A stretch of DNA of 64,000 nt from Acinetobacter pseudolwoffii (GTDB taxonomy: Bacteria; Pseudomonadota; Gammaproteobacteria; Pseudomonadales; Moraxellaceae), in assembly GCF_002803605.1 (NCBI RefSeq), contig NZ_PHRG01000003.1, positions 62,001 to 126,000 on the forward strand, in the 5' to 3' direction. A program made the translations under genes and the position numbers. The notes under the pieces were generated by a model. That model had not been told where the DNA came from. It made no database searches and saw nothing but the letters and a program-made list of their open reading frames with translations. Positions 1-8,460 of the stretch are shown here, piece after piece. Position 1 is the first letter of the stretch, and every line of letters starts with the position of its first letter.

Positions 1-981
1 GCGGACTTCGTTGCAAAAGCAGATGCTTATATCGCTGAAGTGAATGCTAAAGCTGAAACCATCGCGACACGTAAAGCAAGCCAAAATGCATTGCAAGCAC
101 TGGTTCCATTATTGCCAGAAGTTCTAGGCGGTTCTGCGGACTTGGCTGGTTCTAACCTGACGCTGTGGAAAGGTGCGCAAGGTGTACAAGACAATGCAGC
201 GGGTAACTACGTACATTATGGCGTGCGTGAATTCGGTATGACTGCAATCGCCAATGGTGTTGCGCTGCATGGCGGTTTCATTCCTTATGTGGCTACATTC
301 CTGATGTTTATGGAATATGCACGTAATGCAGTACGTATGTCTGCCTTGATGAAGCAACGTGTGATTCATGTGTACACACATGACTCTATTGGTCTAGGTG
401 AAGATGGTCCTACGCATCAGCCAATCGAGCAAATTGCATCTTTACGTGGTACACCAAACCTGAATACCTGGCGTCCATGTGACACCGTTGAAGCTGCAAT
501 TTCTTGGAAGTCTGCATTGACTCGTTCTGAGGGTCCGACAGCGTTAATCTTCTCTCGTCAAAACTTAGCTTTCCAAACTCGTACTCAAACACAAATTGAG
601 AACGCTGCGAAAGGTGGTTATGTATTGGCTGAAGAAAAAGGCGAATTAAAAGCGATTATTATTGCAACAGGTTCAGAGGTTGCTTTGGCAATGGAAGCTT
701 ATGCACAGCTTGAGGGCGTGCGTGTCGTGTCTATGCCATGTGCTGAAGAATTCATGAAGCAAGATGCAGCGTACCGTGAAGCGGTTCTTCCATCCAATAT
801 TCGTGCGCGTGTTGCGGTTGAAGCAGCGCATGTAGATTATTGGTGGAAATTCGTTGGTCTAGATGGTCGCGTGATTGGTATGAGTACTTATGGTGAATCT
901 GCACCTGCAAAAGACTTGTTCCAGCACTTTGGTATTACCACTGAAGCCGTTGTTGCAGCAGTAAAAGAAATTACTGCTTAA
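1..981 (+). CDS. tkt: Transketolase, C-terminal part (5' end outside window)
   Basis: The reading frame is open from the first base, so this is the C-terminal half (about 326 residues) of a protein normally about 660 long. Transketolase moves two-carbon units between sugar phosphates in the pentose phosphate pathway, using thiamine diphosphate. Visible are the pyrimidine-binding domain ([12 protein letters not shown], then [17 protein letters not shown] with the catalytic-type Glu), the [16 protein letters not shown] stretch, and the C-terminal domain ending near [15 protein letters not shown]. The true start lies upstream of the window; the first in-frame GTG at 40 is internal. A terminator follows. 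Confidence 0.95.
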   Translation, partial: ADFVAKADAYIAEVNAKAETIATRKASQNALQALVPLLPEVLGGSADLAGSNLTLWKGAQGVQDNAAGNYVHYGVREFGMTAIANGVALHGGFIPYVATFLMFMEYARNAVRMSALMKQRVIHVYTHDSIGLGEDGPTHQPIEQIASLRGTPNLNTWRPCDTVEAAISWKSALTRSEGPTALIFSRQNLAFQTRTQTQIENAAKGGYVLAEEKGELKAIIIATGSEVALAMEAYAQLEGVRVVSMPCAEEFMKQDAAYREAVLPSNIRARVAVEAAHVDYWWKFVGLDGRVIGMSTYGESAPAKDLFQHFGITTEAVVAAVKEITA

Positions 982-1003
982 TCAGCCCCTTAAAAGTTTA
1001 AAA

Positions 1004-1036
1004 TGGCGTCCCAGTTTTGGGGCGTCTTTTTGTTTT
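1004..1036 (+). terminator. Rho-independent terminator of tkt
   Basis: An 8-bp stem (ggcgtccc / ggggcgtc, with two G-U pairs) and loop agtttt are followed by a T-rich run, directly after the tkt stop codon. Confidence 0.7.
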
Positions 1037-1115
1037 TGGTCTTTTTAGCTCTGTTTTCATGTGACAAGAGTTGAAGAGTTCTCTTGATAATTGAATGCAA
1101 AAAAGTGAGATGAAC

Positions 1116-1331
1116 ATGAGCTTGTACGAGCAAATTAGCGAAGAAATTACTCTGATGGATGCAGGCGAACAGAAATGGATCGGGCAGGATTTACCTCTTG
1201 AGGCCATGATGGCGGTTGAGTTAATGCTGCAAGAACTCGCGGAAGAAAAAGTCATCAAAGTCCGTCGTAAAAACCATGAAAAGACGACTGGCCTAAAACA
1301 GGTTGATCGTATTCTGGTTGAAAAACTGTAA
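1116..1331 (+). CDS. Small hypothetical acidic protein
   Basis: This gene encodes 71 residues from ATG 1116, which has an agtgag Shine-Dalgarno-like stretch ending about six bases upstream. In-frame ATGs at 1095 and 1110 are alternatives with poorer ribosome-site spacing. The N-terminal two thirds is acidic and predicted helical (EQISEEITLMDAGEQKW, AMMAVELMLQELAEEK). The C-terminus is basic (KVRRKNHEK). There is no signal peptide, membrane segment or recognised domain. It stands alone between two terminators and looks like a genus-level conserved small cytoplasmic protein. The function is unknown. Confidence 0.65.
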   Translation: MSLYEQISEEITLMDAGEQKWIGQDLPLEAMMAVELMLQELAEEKVIKVRRKNHEKTTGLKQVDRILVEKL

Positions 1332-1345
1332 AGCTAAAATACTAA

Positions 1346-1373
1346 AAAGTCCCTGATTGGGGCTTTTTTTATG
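1346..1373 (+). terminator. Rho-independent terminator
   Basis: Stem agtccc / ggggct with a tgatt loop, followed by seven T, directly downstream of the small hypothetical gene. Confidence 0.65.
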
Positions 1374-1505
1374 CCAGATGATTTTTGTCTGGAAGTTGCT
1401 TATCAAAACCAGATGAGATAAAGATAAGTTTATAACCCGCTATAGAACTCAGCACCCTATCGAAACGGCTTATATTGATGAAATAGGCAAAAGAAGTTGG
1501 TAAAC

Positions 1506-1961
1506 ATGAAAATAAATTCCCAGATTCAGATCAAATCTTTAGAGCAAATATCACAGTACCAATGGCTGCCTTTATGGCAAGAATATCAGGCTTTTTATCA
1601 TGCGAAGATCTGTGACGAGGTCAGTGAAAATACCTGGGCGAAATTACACAGTACTGAGCTAGATTCGATGTATGGCTTTGCCGCATTGCTTGATGAAAAA
1701 GTGGTGGGCATTGTACATGTGGTCGAGCATGACAGCAGTTGGACGCTACGACCTTATGCTTATTTGCAGGATTTATTTGTGCCTTCGCAGTATCGAGGTC
1801 AAGGTATCGCTTGCAAGTTGATTGAACAGGTTTATCAGGTGGCAGAACAGCGTAATTGTGACCGCGTTTACTGGCTTACGCATGAATCAAATCGTCAGGC
1901 ACAAATGCTCTATGATAAAGTGGCCAAAAAGACCGGATTTATCCAGTACCGTATGGATTAA
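1506..1961 (+). CDS. GNAT family N-acetyltransferase
   Basis: A 151-residue single-domain GNAT fold enzyme that would transfer an acetyl group from acetyl-CoA to an amine; the substrate is unknown. The acetyl-CoA binding motif A is clear (DLFVPSQYRGQGIACKLIEQV, with RGQGIA as the pyrophosphate loop). It is preceded by the beta-strand VVGIVHVVEH and followed by a typical C-terminal YWLTHESNRQAQMLYDKVAKKTGF motif B region. ATG 1506 is chosen because aagaag lies about ten bases upstream; an in-frame TTG at 1497 overlaps that site. The gene is monocistronic. Confidence 0.85.
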   Translation: MKINSQIQIKSLEQISQYQWLPLWQEYQAFYHAKICDEVSENTWAKLHSTELDSMYGFAALLDEKVVGIVHVVEHDSSWTLRPYAYLQDLFVPSQYRGQGIACKLIEQVYQVAEQRNCDRVYWLTHESNRQAQMLYDKVAKKTGFIQYRMD

Positions 1962-2089
1962 TAATAGAAATTTAAAAAATAACTTACAAATTTATCGTTT
2001 CATCGCTGCAACAAAACGTTTTATCTTTAGAGCTGTAAATATTTCTGAATTCTATACACTGAATAACATCCAAAACGAGAGATAAAAAC

Positions 2090-2680
2090 ATGAATTTCAA
2101 AACATTAGCATTAGGCTTAGCGGTTTCATCTGTAGCAACATTTTCTATTGCAAAACCAGTAACCTATACAATTGACCCGACCCATACTGCAGCCGTATTT
2201 AGCTGGGATCATTTCGGTTTTTCTACGCCATCTGGTAATTTCTCTGATATTCAGGGCAAAATCGTGGTGGACAATGAGCAACCGGCAAAGTCAGCTGTGC
2301 ATGTGACAATTCCAGTATCCAGTATTAATACCAACGTGACAGCTTTAGATGATCACTTAAAGAAAGCCGATTTCTTTGATGCAGCAAAATATCCAAACAT
2401 CAGCTTTAAAAGTACCAAAGTAGAAACGCGGGACAAAAAGAACTTCAAAATTACTGGTGACTTAACTATTAAAGGCGTGACCAAACCTGTGGTATTGGAT
2501 GCTGTTTTAAACAAACAGGCTGAACATCCAATGATGAAAGTTCCAGCAATTGGTTTCAATGCAACCACTTCATTTGACCGCTCTGCATTTGGTTTAGGGG
2601 CAAACGTACCGAGTGTGGGTGATAAAATTACTGTTCAGATTACCACTGAAGCCACTGTACCTGCGCCTACAAAGAAATAA
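2090..2680 (+). CDS. YceI family periplasmic protein
   Basis: A 196-residue protein with a Sec signal peptide (MNFKTLALGLAVSSVATFSIA, cleavage near residue 21) followed by one YceI lipocalin-like beta-barrel. Family hallmarks are YTIDPTHTAAVFSWDHFGFS at the N-terminus, the middle stretch HLKKADFFDAAKYPNISFKST, the GDLTIKGVTKPVVLD strand, and the end GFNATTSFDRSAFGLG. YceI proteins bind long isoprenoid or similar amphiphilic ligands in the periplasm; the ligand here is not known. A gagag ribosome site lies just upstream. A bidirectional terminator follows. Confidence 0.92.
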   Translation: MNFKTLALGLAVSSVATFSIAKPVTYTIDPTHTAAVFSWDHFGFSTPSGNFSDIQGKIVVDNEQPAKSAVHVTIPVSSINTNVTALDDHLKKADFFDAAKYPNISFKSTKVETRDKKNFKITGDLTIKGVTKPVVLDAVLNKQAEHPMMKVPAIGFNATTSFDRSAFGLGANVPSVGDKITVQITTEATVPAPTKK

Positions 2681-2701
2681 GATTCTCTGTATGGATAGTA
2701 T

Positions 2702-2731
2702 AAAAAAGCACCTGATTCAGGTGCTTTTTTA
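2702..2731. terminator. Bidirectional rho-independent terminator
   Basis: Near-perfect hairpin with stem aaaagcacctga / tcaggtgctttt. There are A and T runs on both sides, so it serves both yceI (+) and the converging LysE-type gene (-). Confidence 0.85.
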
Positions 2732-2751
2732 TCGAATAAAATGACTTAGAT

Positions 2752-3384
2752 CTAATCACGATTCAGAATCAGCAGACAGCCAAAACTGATAAAGATCCCG
2801 CCTGTAACTCCATCAATCCATTTGGCAAATTTTTGATAATAAGTCGTCATTTTCGGCATTGAAAAAATAATGGCTACAACCGTAAACCAGAGCAAACTTT
2901 CGATAAAGACCAGAGCTAAAAGAGAAGACTGTTCTGATAGTTTTGCATTAGGGCTAATCGCCAATGCAAATACACTGCTAAAGTAAATCAGGGCTTTGGG
3001 GTTGGCCATGTTGGTGAAAAAACCTTGCAGCAATAATTTAAGATACGACGGCTGAACGATAGAAAGAGCTTCTGCTTTCGAATTTGTTAACGGTAGAGGT
3101 GTCTTAAAGCTCGACTTCAACATCAAACTGCCCAGATAGAGTAGATATAATCCACCCAATAGCATTAAGACCTGCTGTAACCAGACCATTTTCTGAAATA
3201 AAAAATGCAGGCCGCCAAGTGCGCAAATTGACCAGACCAGAATGCTCAATGAAATGCCGAGGGCTGCACATAAAGCATGCTTTCTGGACTGCCGGATGGC
3301 ACTTTGGGTGACAAAGAAAAAGTCCGGCCCTGGACTAATCAGGGCAAAAAAATGAATCACGGCAATGCCGAGTAATGCGCTCAT
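2752..3384 (-). CDS. LysE/RhtB family amino acid exporter
   Basis: A 210-residue integral membrane protein with about six hydrophobic segments. The N-terminal family signature is intact (IAVIHFFALISPGPDFFFVTQSAIRQSRKHALCAALGI, with the conserved SPGPD). The middle segment FFTNMANPKALIYFSSVFA carries the conserved NPKA motif. Members export amino acids such as lysine, threonine or homoserine lactones, using the membrane potential. The substrate cannot be read from sequence. It is about 50 bases upstream of a glutamine amidotransferase gene on the same strand, which may be co-transcribed. Confidence 0.9.
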   Translation of the reverse strand: MSALLGIAVIHFFALISPGPDFFFVTQSAIRQSRKHALCAALGISLSILVWSICALGGLHFLFQKMVWLQQVLMLLGGLYLLYLGSLMLKSSFKTPLPLTNSKAEALSIVQPSYLKLLLQGFFTNMANPKALIYFSSVFALAISPNAKLSEQSSLLALVFIESLLWFTVVAIIFSMPKMTTYYQKFAKWIDGVTGGIFISFGCLLILNRD

Positions 3385-3433
3385 AAGGTTTCTACAATTG
3401 AAAAGGAAAGTTCAGCCTGAAATTTGTCTGAAA

Positions 3434-4159
3434 CTAGGATGTGATATTTAATTGCGTCAGATATTGTTCTAGTACACTTTTCGAAGCAGTTTCCAGTACA
3501 GGTGCACATTGATGATTGGCAGCGCGTAGAGCAGGAATGTCAATTTTAGCCTGACTCAATTCACAGCTATGACCAATCAGCCATTTTTCTAGACTGTCAC
3601 TGGCCACTTCCGGGTGGAATTGCAGTGCCAGAATATGAGTACCTATACGAAAAGCCTGATTGGAATAAAGTTCAGTACTTGCCAGTAGTTCAGCCTGTTC
3701 AGGCAGGTCAAAGGTATCACCATGCCAATGCAGCACGGCAGTATTTTCCAGATTTTGCAGCGGATTGTTTTCGATAGATGCAAGACTCAGCTTAGACCAG
3801 CCAATTTCCTTGCTCTGTCCGGCATAGACTTTGGCACCAAGCGCATGGGCGATTAATTGGGCACCCAGACAAATTCCTAAAGTCGGTAAATTCTTATCTA
3901 AACGTACTTTCAGTAAGTCTATTTCTTGTTGCAAGAAGGGGAATTCTTCTGTTTGATACACGCCAATCGGACCCCCAAGAATCACGGTTAAACCCGGATG
4001 CTCATATGCTTTACGCAGGTCATCAATCCCGGCTTCAAAATAGCGGACGCGTAGCCCCAGCTGATAAAATACATCTTCCCAGGCACCCAGATCTTCAAAA
4101 GCCAGATGTTGGATTGCATATACAGTATCGGGGAAATGGTCCAGGTTCAGCATGGTCAT
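3434..4159 (-). CDS. Class I glutamine amidotransferase-like protein
   Basis: A 241-residue stand-alone class I (triad) glutamine amidotransferase. The nucleophile elbow LGICLGAQLIAHALGAKV places the catalytic Cys at about residue 97. The His/Glu of the triad are in LQFHPEV near 182 and 184. Such small stand-alone members (GuaA-N-terminal-like, often annotated as glutamine amidotransferase or gamma-glutamyl hydrolase-like) act on gamma-glutamyl amides; the acceptor here is unknown. The second Met (residue 3, TMLNLDHF) is an alternative start. It lies upstream of the LysE-type exporter on the same strand. Confidence 0.88.
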   Translation of the reverse strand: MTMLNLDHFPDTVYAIQHLAFEDLGAWEDVFYQLGLRVRYFEAGIDDLRKAYEHPGLTVILGGPIGVYQTEEFPFLQQEIDLLKVRLDKNLPTLGICLGAQLIAHALGAKVYAGQSKEIGWSKLSLASIENNPLQNLENTAVLHWHGDTFDLPEQAELLASTELYSNQAFRIGTHILALQFHPEVASDSLEKWLIGHSCELSQAKIDIPALRAANHQCAPVLETASKSVLEQYLTQLNITS

Positions 4160-4381
4160 TTGATCTAAAACAGGAAATATTTATTTAACGTCATTCTATA
4201 AAAAAATAGAAGTCTTTTTCATTGGGTAATTTAAAGCTGAAGATAGTTTCAAGCTGAATAATGCATGCTGCTATAAGGTTCTAAACCGGCTTTGTAGCAT
4301 TATGCAGCCTGATTTTCATTTTTTAGCAGAAAGGCAGTACAGTAGAGGAGAATATAGAATAAAAAGATTGAGGGAGAAAAA

Positions 4382-5035
4382 ATGCACACTATCTGTCTGT
4401 ATATCGATAAAAAACGTATCAGTCCTTATGCCATGTCGGTCTATGTCGCTTTAAAAGAAAAAGGTCTGAACTTTCAGGAAAAAGCAGTTGATCTGGATCT
4501 GCTGGAGCAGCAAACTGTGGCATATCGGCATATTTGTCCAAGTGGCAAAGTACCTTGTCTGCTGATGGATGATTTTCATTTATTTGAATCTTGGGCGATT
4601 ACCGAATATCTGGAAGATACTTTTCCAGCGCCTGAGTATCCGGCTTTATATCCTCAAGACAGCAAAGCCAGGGCAAAATGTCGCGCAGTTCAGGCTTTAG
4701 TCAAAACCGACTTTATGGCGATCCGCCAGGCCATGCCTTCGGACGCAATCTTTGTGCCGCCTAAAGGACTATTTATTGGCTCAGCTGAGCTTATGCAAGA
4801 TATTCAGCACTTATTGGCGCTAACGGAAACTTTGTTGAATGAGTACTGGCTGACTGAACAGTGGTCAATTGCAGATTTTGATCTGGCCTTTATGCTGTAC
4901 CGCTTGCGCAGTCATCAGATTGAACTGCCTGATAAAATTCAGTCATATATTCAGCGCAATTTCCAGCGGGCTTCAGTCCAGGCCTGGATAATGGAAAATG
5001 AGAAACTCAAGCTTGAGTCTGCCCAGATTCATTAA
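4382..5035 (+). CDS. Glutathione S-transferase, YfcF-like
   Basis: A 217-residue cytosolic GST. The N-terminal thioredoxin-like domain (residues 1-85) contains the ISPYAMSVYVALKEKG helix, the cis-Pro motif SGKVPCLL and the glutathione gamma-glutamyl contact ESWAITEYLEDTFP. The all-helical C-terminal domain follows (about 90-215, with WSIADFDLAFMLYRL as the N-capping box). The closest familiar type is E. coli YfcF, with glutathione-dependent peroxidase or disulphide reductase activity. gggag lies about ten bases upstream of the ATG. Confidence 0.85.
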   Translation: MHTICLYIDKKRISPYAMSVYVALKEKGLNFQEKAVDLDLLEQQTVAYRHICPSGKVPCLLMDDFHLFESWAITEYLEDTFPAPEYPALYPQDSKARAKCRAVQALVKTDFMAIRQAMPSDAIFVPPKGLFIGSAELMQDIQHLLALTETLLNEYWLTEQWSIADFDLAFMLYRLRSHQIELPDKIQSYIQRNFQRASVQAWIMENEKLKLESAQIH

Positions 5036-5151
5036 CCAGCAGATACAAAAAATACCTCAATGGATAAATATCAAGCCTAAGCTGAATGAGAATAATGTGG
5101 AATAGTATGAAAAATCATATCCTGGTTGAATAAACATGGAAGGAGTCAGGG

Positions 5152-6093
5152 GTGGGGAATTCACATCATCATGAGCATAGTCATGTCAACGTGACTGCAA
5201 AAAATGCCAAAAAATTATCGATTGCCCTGGCACTTACCACCAGTTTTTTAATTGTGGAAGTTATTGCCGGCTTTCTGACGCAGAGTCTGGCCTTGCTCTC
5301 TGATGCCGCACATATGTTTACTGATGCTGCGGCACTGGCCATTGCACTGGTGGCCATCAAGGTTGGGCAAAAACCGGCAGATAACAAACGCACGTTTGGC
5401 TATCAACGCTTTGAAATTCTGGCGGCCTTGTTTAATGCCTTAATGCTCTTTGTGGTGGCGATGTATATTTTATTCGAAGCCTATCAACGTTTAAGTAATC
5501 CTGCTGAAATCCAGAGTCTGGGGATGATGATCGTGGCGAGTTTAGGACTCGTCATTAACCTGATATCGATGAAAATTCTGGTGTCGAGCAGTCAGGAAAG
5601 TCTAAATATCAAGGGCGCTTATCTGGAAGTGCTGAGTGATGCGCTGGGTTCAGTCGGCGTGATAATCGGGGCGCTGGTGATTTATTTTACCGGCTGGATG
5701 TGGGTGGATACACTGATTGCAGTTTTGATCGGATTTTGGGTTTTGCCACGTACTTGGATTTTACTCAAGCAGAGCATCAATATTCTGCTGGAAGGCGTAC
5801 CGGATGAAATCAATATTGAAAAACTGCGTCATGATCTTTTAGCACTCGAAGGCGTACAAGATATTCATCAGCTCAAAGTCTGGGCGATTACCTCGAAGAA
5901 AGTCATGCTGACGGTACATTTGGTCGCGCCGCATGTCGATTATAAAAAGCTGCATCATCAGGCTTTTGAGATGTTAAGCCATCAGCATCATATTACCGAA
6001 ATGACTTTACAGATTGAGGCAGAAGACTGCTTGCCAGAACAGCGCGAACAGTCTCCCCATCGGCATTCACATACCGAACCATATCAGCATTAA
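5152..6093 (+). CDS. Cation diffusion facilitator, CzcD/ZitB-like metal exporter
   Basis: A 313-residue inner-membrane metal/proton antiporter of the CDF family, subfamily CzcD/ZitB (Zn2+, possibly Co2+ or Cd2+). It starts with a His-rich segment (HHHEHSH), then six membrane helices. Metal-binding residues are in helix 2 (ALLSDAAHMFTDAAALAI) and helix 5 (YLEVLSDALGSVGVIIGALV). A C-terminal cytoplasmic regulatory domain (GVPDEINIEKLRHDLLALEGV) and a His-rich tail (HRHSHTEPYQH) follow. The GTG start is supported by aaggag seven bases upstream. No metal-responsive regulator is adjacent. Confidence 0.92.
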   Translation: MGNSHHHEHSHVNVTAKNAKKLSIALALTTSFLIVEVIAGFLTQSLALLSDAAHMFTDAAALAIALVAIKVGQKPADNKRTFGYQRFEILAALFNALMLFVVAMYILFEAYQRLSNPAEIQSLGMMIVASLGLVINLISMKILVSSSQESLNIKGAYLEVLSDALGSVGVIIGALVIYFTGWMWVDTLIAVLIGFWVLPRTWILLKQSINILLEGVPDEINIEKLRHDLLALEGVQDIHQLKVWAITSKKVMLTVHLVAPHVDYKKLHHQAFEMLSHQHHITEMTLQIEAEDCLPEQREQSPHRHSHTEPYQH

Positions 6094-6120
6094 AGCACAA
6101 CCACTTGAGCGTTGGAGTGC

Positions 6121-7101
6121 TTAATCATTTTTTAACAGTGAGCGGATGACCTTCAAATAACTTGGTGGAGCATCCACATAATTGCGCTCCCTTAACATCC
6201 AGTGCATTTTGGGTAGATTTTGATGCGGAACAGATGCCATTAAATGATGTTCAATATGATAGTTCACATGAATCGGTGCAACAAAAGCCCGTGCCAGATA
6301 ACCTGCACGGGTGGTACGGGTGTTGCTGAGGGCAGAATGACTGGTTTCCAGACCGGCATGTTCAGCCATTGCCCGGATACGAATAAATAAAGGAAATGGT
6401 GTGATATACGCCAAAGGCCAAAGTAGATATAGTCTAGGATGGCCACTGGCCCAAAGCGCAGAGAAAATCGTGGCATTTGCGAGTAGCATGCCGGAACTGT
6501 TTTTCAGCAGATTCCTGGCCAAATCTAACTTGTTACGATTGCCACGTGGGATGGGCTTAGGGTCATTGGACACACTCCATTCTAGAAGCTCTAAATCCAT
6601 CAATATCCGGCCTACCAGAAATTTAAGACCAGACTGACCGTTTAGGTCACGAAAAAATTTCCTTAATAATGAAGCTCGCGTAATGGGAAAGTTTTTCACT
6701 AGACCCAAATCCGGATCATCGGGCTGAGAGGTTTTGGCATGATGTTTCAGATGATAAGGGCGATATTTGCTGACCTCATTCCAGATCGGGCGTGCACAGA
6801 GCCAATCCGTCAAATATGTATTTAACCATTTGGTTTTAAATAAACTATGATGTGAAGCATCATGCATTAAAATCGCCATGGCGAGCTGACGACCTGCCAG
6901 AATGGCCAGTGCCAGCGCACACATCAAAATTTTCCCCCATACCGGCAAATATTCCCAGCTATAGGCCACGGTACCAAAGGTCATTACAATCACTGCCCAG
7001 GTTGAACCTACAGCCCAAGCTCCGTGTAAGTCAGAACCTGTCGTAAGTTCTTTGATTTCTTCACGGCTAAAAAGTTCGGTAACACTGACTTTGCTGTTCA
7101 T
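6121..7101 (-). CDS. Membrane fatty acid desaturase
   Basis: A 326-residue di-iron membrane desaturase of the FA_desaturase superfamily. The three histidine boxes are present: HDASHH (80-85), HLKHH (117-121) and HIEHH (282-286). About four hydrophobic membrane segments lie between them. The enzyme would introduce a double bond into an acyl chain or a related hydrophobic substrate using O2 and an electron donor. HIEHH as third box fits acyl-lipid/acyl-CoA or carotenoid-type desaturases, so the substrate is uncertain. It lies 93 bases downstream of a PaaX-family regulator on the same strand, which may control it. Confidence 0.88.
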   Translation of the reverse strand: MNSKVSVTELFSREEIKELTTGSDLHGAWAVGSTWAVIVMTFGTVAYSWEYLPVWGKILMCALALAILAGRQLAMAILMHDASHHSLFKTKWLNTYLTDWLCARPIWNEVSKYRPYHLKHHAKTSQPDDPDLGLVKNFPITRASLLRKFFRDLNGQSGLKFLVGRILMDLELLEWSVSNDPKPIPRGNRNKLDLARNLLKNSSGMLLANATIFSALWASGHPRLYLLWPLAYITPFPLFIRIRAMAEHAGLETSHSALSNTRTTRAGYLARAFVAPIHVNYHIEHHLMASVPHQNLPKMHWMLRERNYVDAPPSYLKVIRSLLKND

Positions 7102-7194
7102 TATTCTGCCTGTCTTTAATTCTTATATCTGCTTCCAATATATTTGCAGTAAATATTACAGTCAATTTATTTTTGTGAGTAAATATGAAATAAA

Positions 7195-7983
7195 CTATAC
7201 ACCCTGATTTTTAAAATATTGTTGCCATAAAACTTGTCCCTGTCTTTCTATTTTACGCACTGCCAGCTCAAATTGTTGCCGAGCTTCGGCATCTAGCCAT
7301 TCTGCAGGCAAGAGGGGATCGGCACGTAAACTGAATAGGGCAGGTTTGGCTAAATAAAAAGCAGTTTTTGCAGCTTCAGATAATGGTAAGTTCTTGTAGT
7401 GATTAAACCATTGATTAATTTCTTGAGTGACTTCCCGATAGGTTCGATGTAGTGCCGGAACATCCCAGAGCCTACAGATATCTAATTCCGGATCTATCTC
7501 ACTGACCTGAAAAAATCGTGCATCCGGATCTAGTCCGAACTGGATCACCGCTGTCTTTAATTCGGCTAGGCTCAGCATTAAATTGTCTGGACGAATAAAG
7601 ACATTTTGTTCTATTTCCTGAAAACCATAGTAACGCAGCGCTTTTTCCCTTTTTGATAATGCAGTGCGATCTACGCGTCCCAAAGCACCGGTATAGACCA
7701 GCATATATTTTCCCTTCCAGCTAGATGCCATTTGCATATTGGGATGTTTGTTCAAGCTGATAAAAGAAGTATCAAATTTTTTCTCTCGCAATTGATATAC
7801 ACCGCGCTCTACAGCCTGAATGACATTTTCCTGATTCAGTCGGGCCACGGCAACCCGAAGGCTATTGTGAGAAATATCCAGTAAATCTGCAGCACATAGC
7901 AGCTGTTTGATAGTGGCAGTAGAATTTTGAGACGCATATAACAAGTCTAAAACTAGATGACGGGCATTCAATTTATACTTCAT
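7195..7983 (-). CDS. PaaX family transcriptional regulator
   Basis: A 262-residue protein. The N-terminal winged-helix domain (about 5-70: ARHLVLDLLYAS, then SHNSLRVAVARLNQENVIQAVERGVYQL) is followed by the PaaX central and C-terminal domains (WKGKYMLVYTGALGRVDRTALSKREKALRYYGFQEIEQNVFIRPDN). PaaX itself represses phenylacetate catabolism and binds phenylacetyl-CoA. No paa genes are nearby, so this is a paralogue whose ligand may be another acyl-CoA. The adjacent desaturase is the obvious candidate target. The ATG at 7983 is the only good start. Confidence 0.85.
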   Translation of the reverse strand: MKYKLNARHLVLDLLYASQNSTATIKQLLCAADLLDISHNSLRVAVARLNQENVIQAVERGVYQLREKKFDTSFISLNKHPNMQMASSWKGKYMLVYTGALGRVDRTALSKREKALRYYGFQEIEQNVFIRPDNLMLSLAELKTAVIQFGLDPDARFFQVSEIDPELDICRLWDVPALHRTYREVTQEINQWFNHYKNLPLSEAAKTAFYLAKPALFSLRADPLLPAEWLDAEARQQFELAVRKIERQGQVLWQQYFKNQGV

Positions 7984-8460
7984 GAATCAATAACATTGTG
8001 AGGAATAGGGGATTTTGCTGACCATAGCATTTCAGAAAGAAGAATCCAAAGTAATTCAGACTAAAGTATTTCATGAAGTTAATGGGGAATATAAAAATGG
8101 TGAATTGGATGATGAATTATTTATATAATATTTATTTATATTTTGTATTAATATTAATCGTATTATTTTTGTTTATTACGCTAATTGGAATATAATTAGC
8201 TTTTGTGTAAGCTATAAATATTATTAAACATTATGTGATTTTTAAAAAAAATTTATATGTTTTTATTTTTAAAATTTTAAATTATTTCTTTATCAAATAT
8301 ATATTAATTCTTTGGTAAAAATATTTTAGAAAAACTTAATTGTTGGGGGCTATAGCATAAATTAATAAAATTAACTGTATAAAATACTTAATTAATACTT
8401 GAAAAGTGAGATATTTCACAGTTTAATTCCCATCAATATAGTTGGTTTTTTGGGGTTTTT
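7984..8460. promoter_or_regulatory. AT-rich divergent intergenic region upstream of the adhesin gene
   Basis: 477 bases without a gene, very AT-rich especially from 8100 to 8400, separating the PaaX-type gene (-) from the adhesin gene (+). It must hold the promoters of both. Long A/T tracts (for example 8241-8285) make it a likely target of H-NS-type silencing. This is inference, as no clear consensus promoter was identified. Confidence 0.4.
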
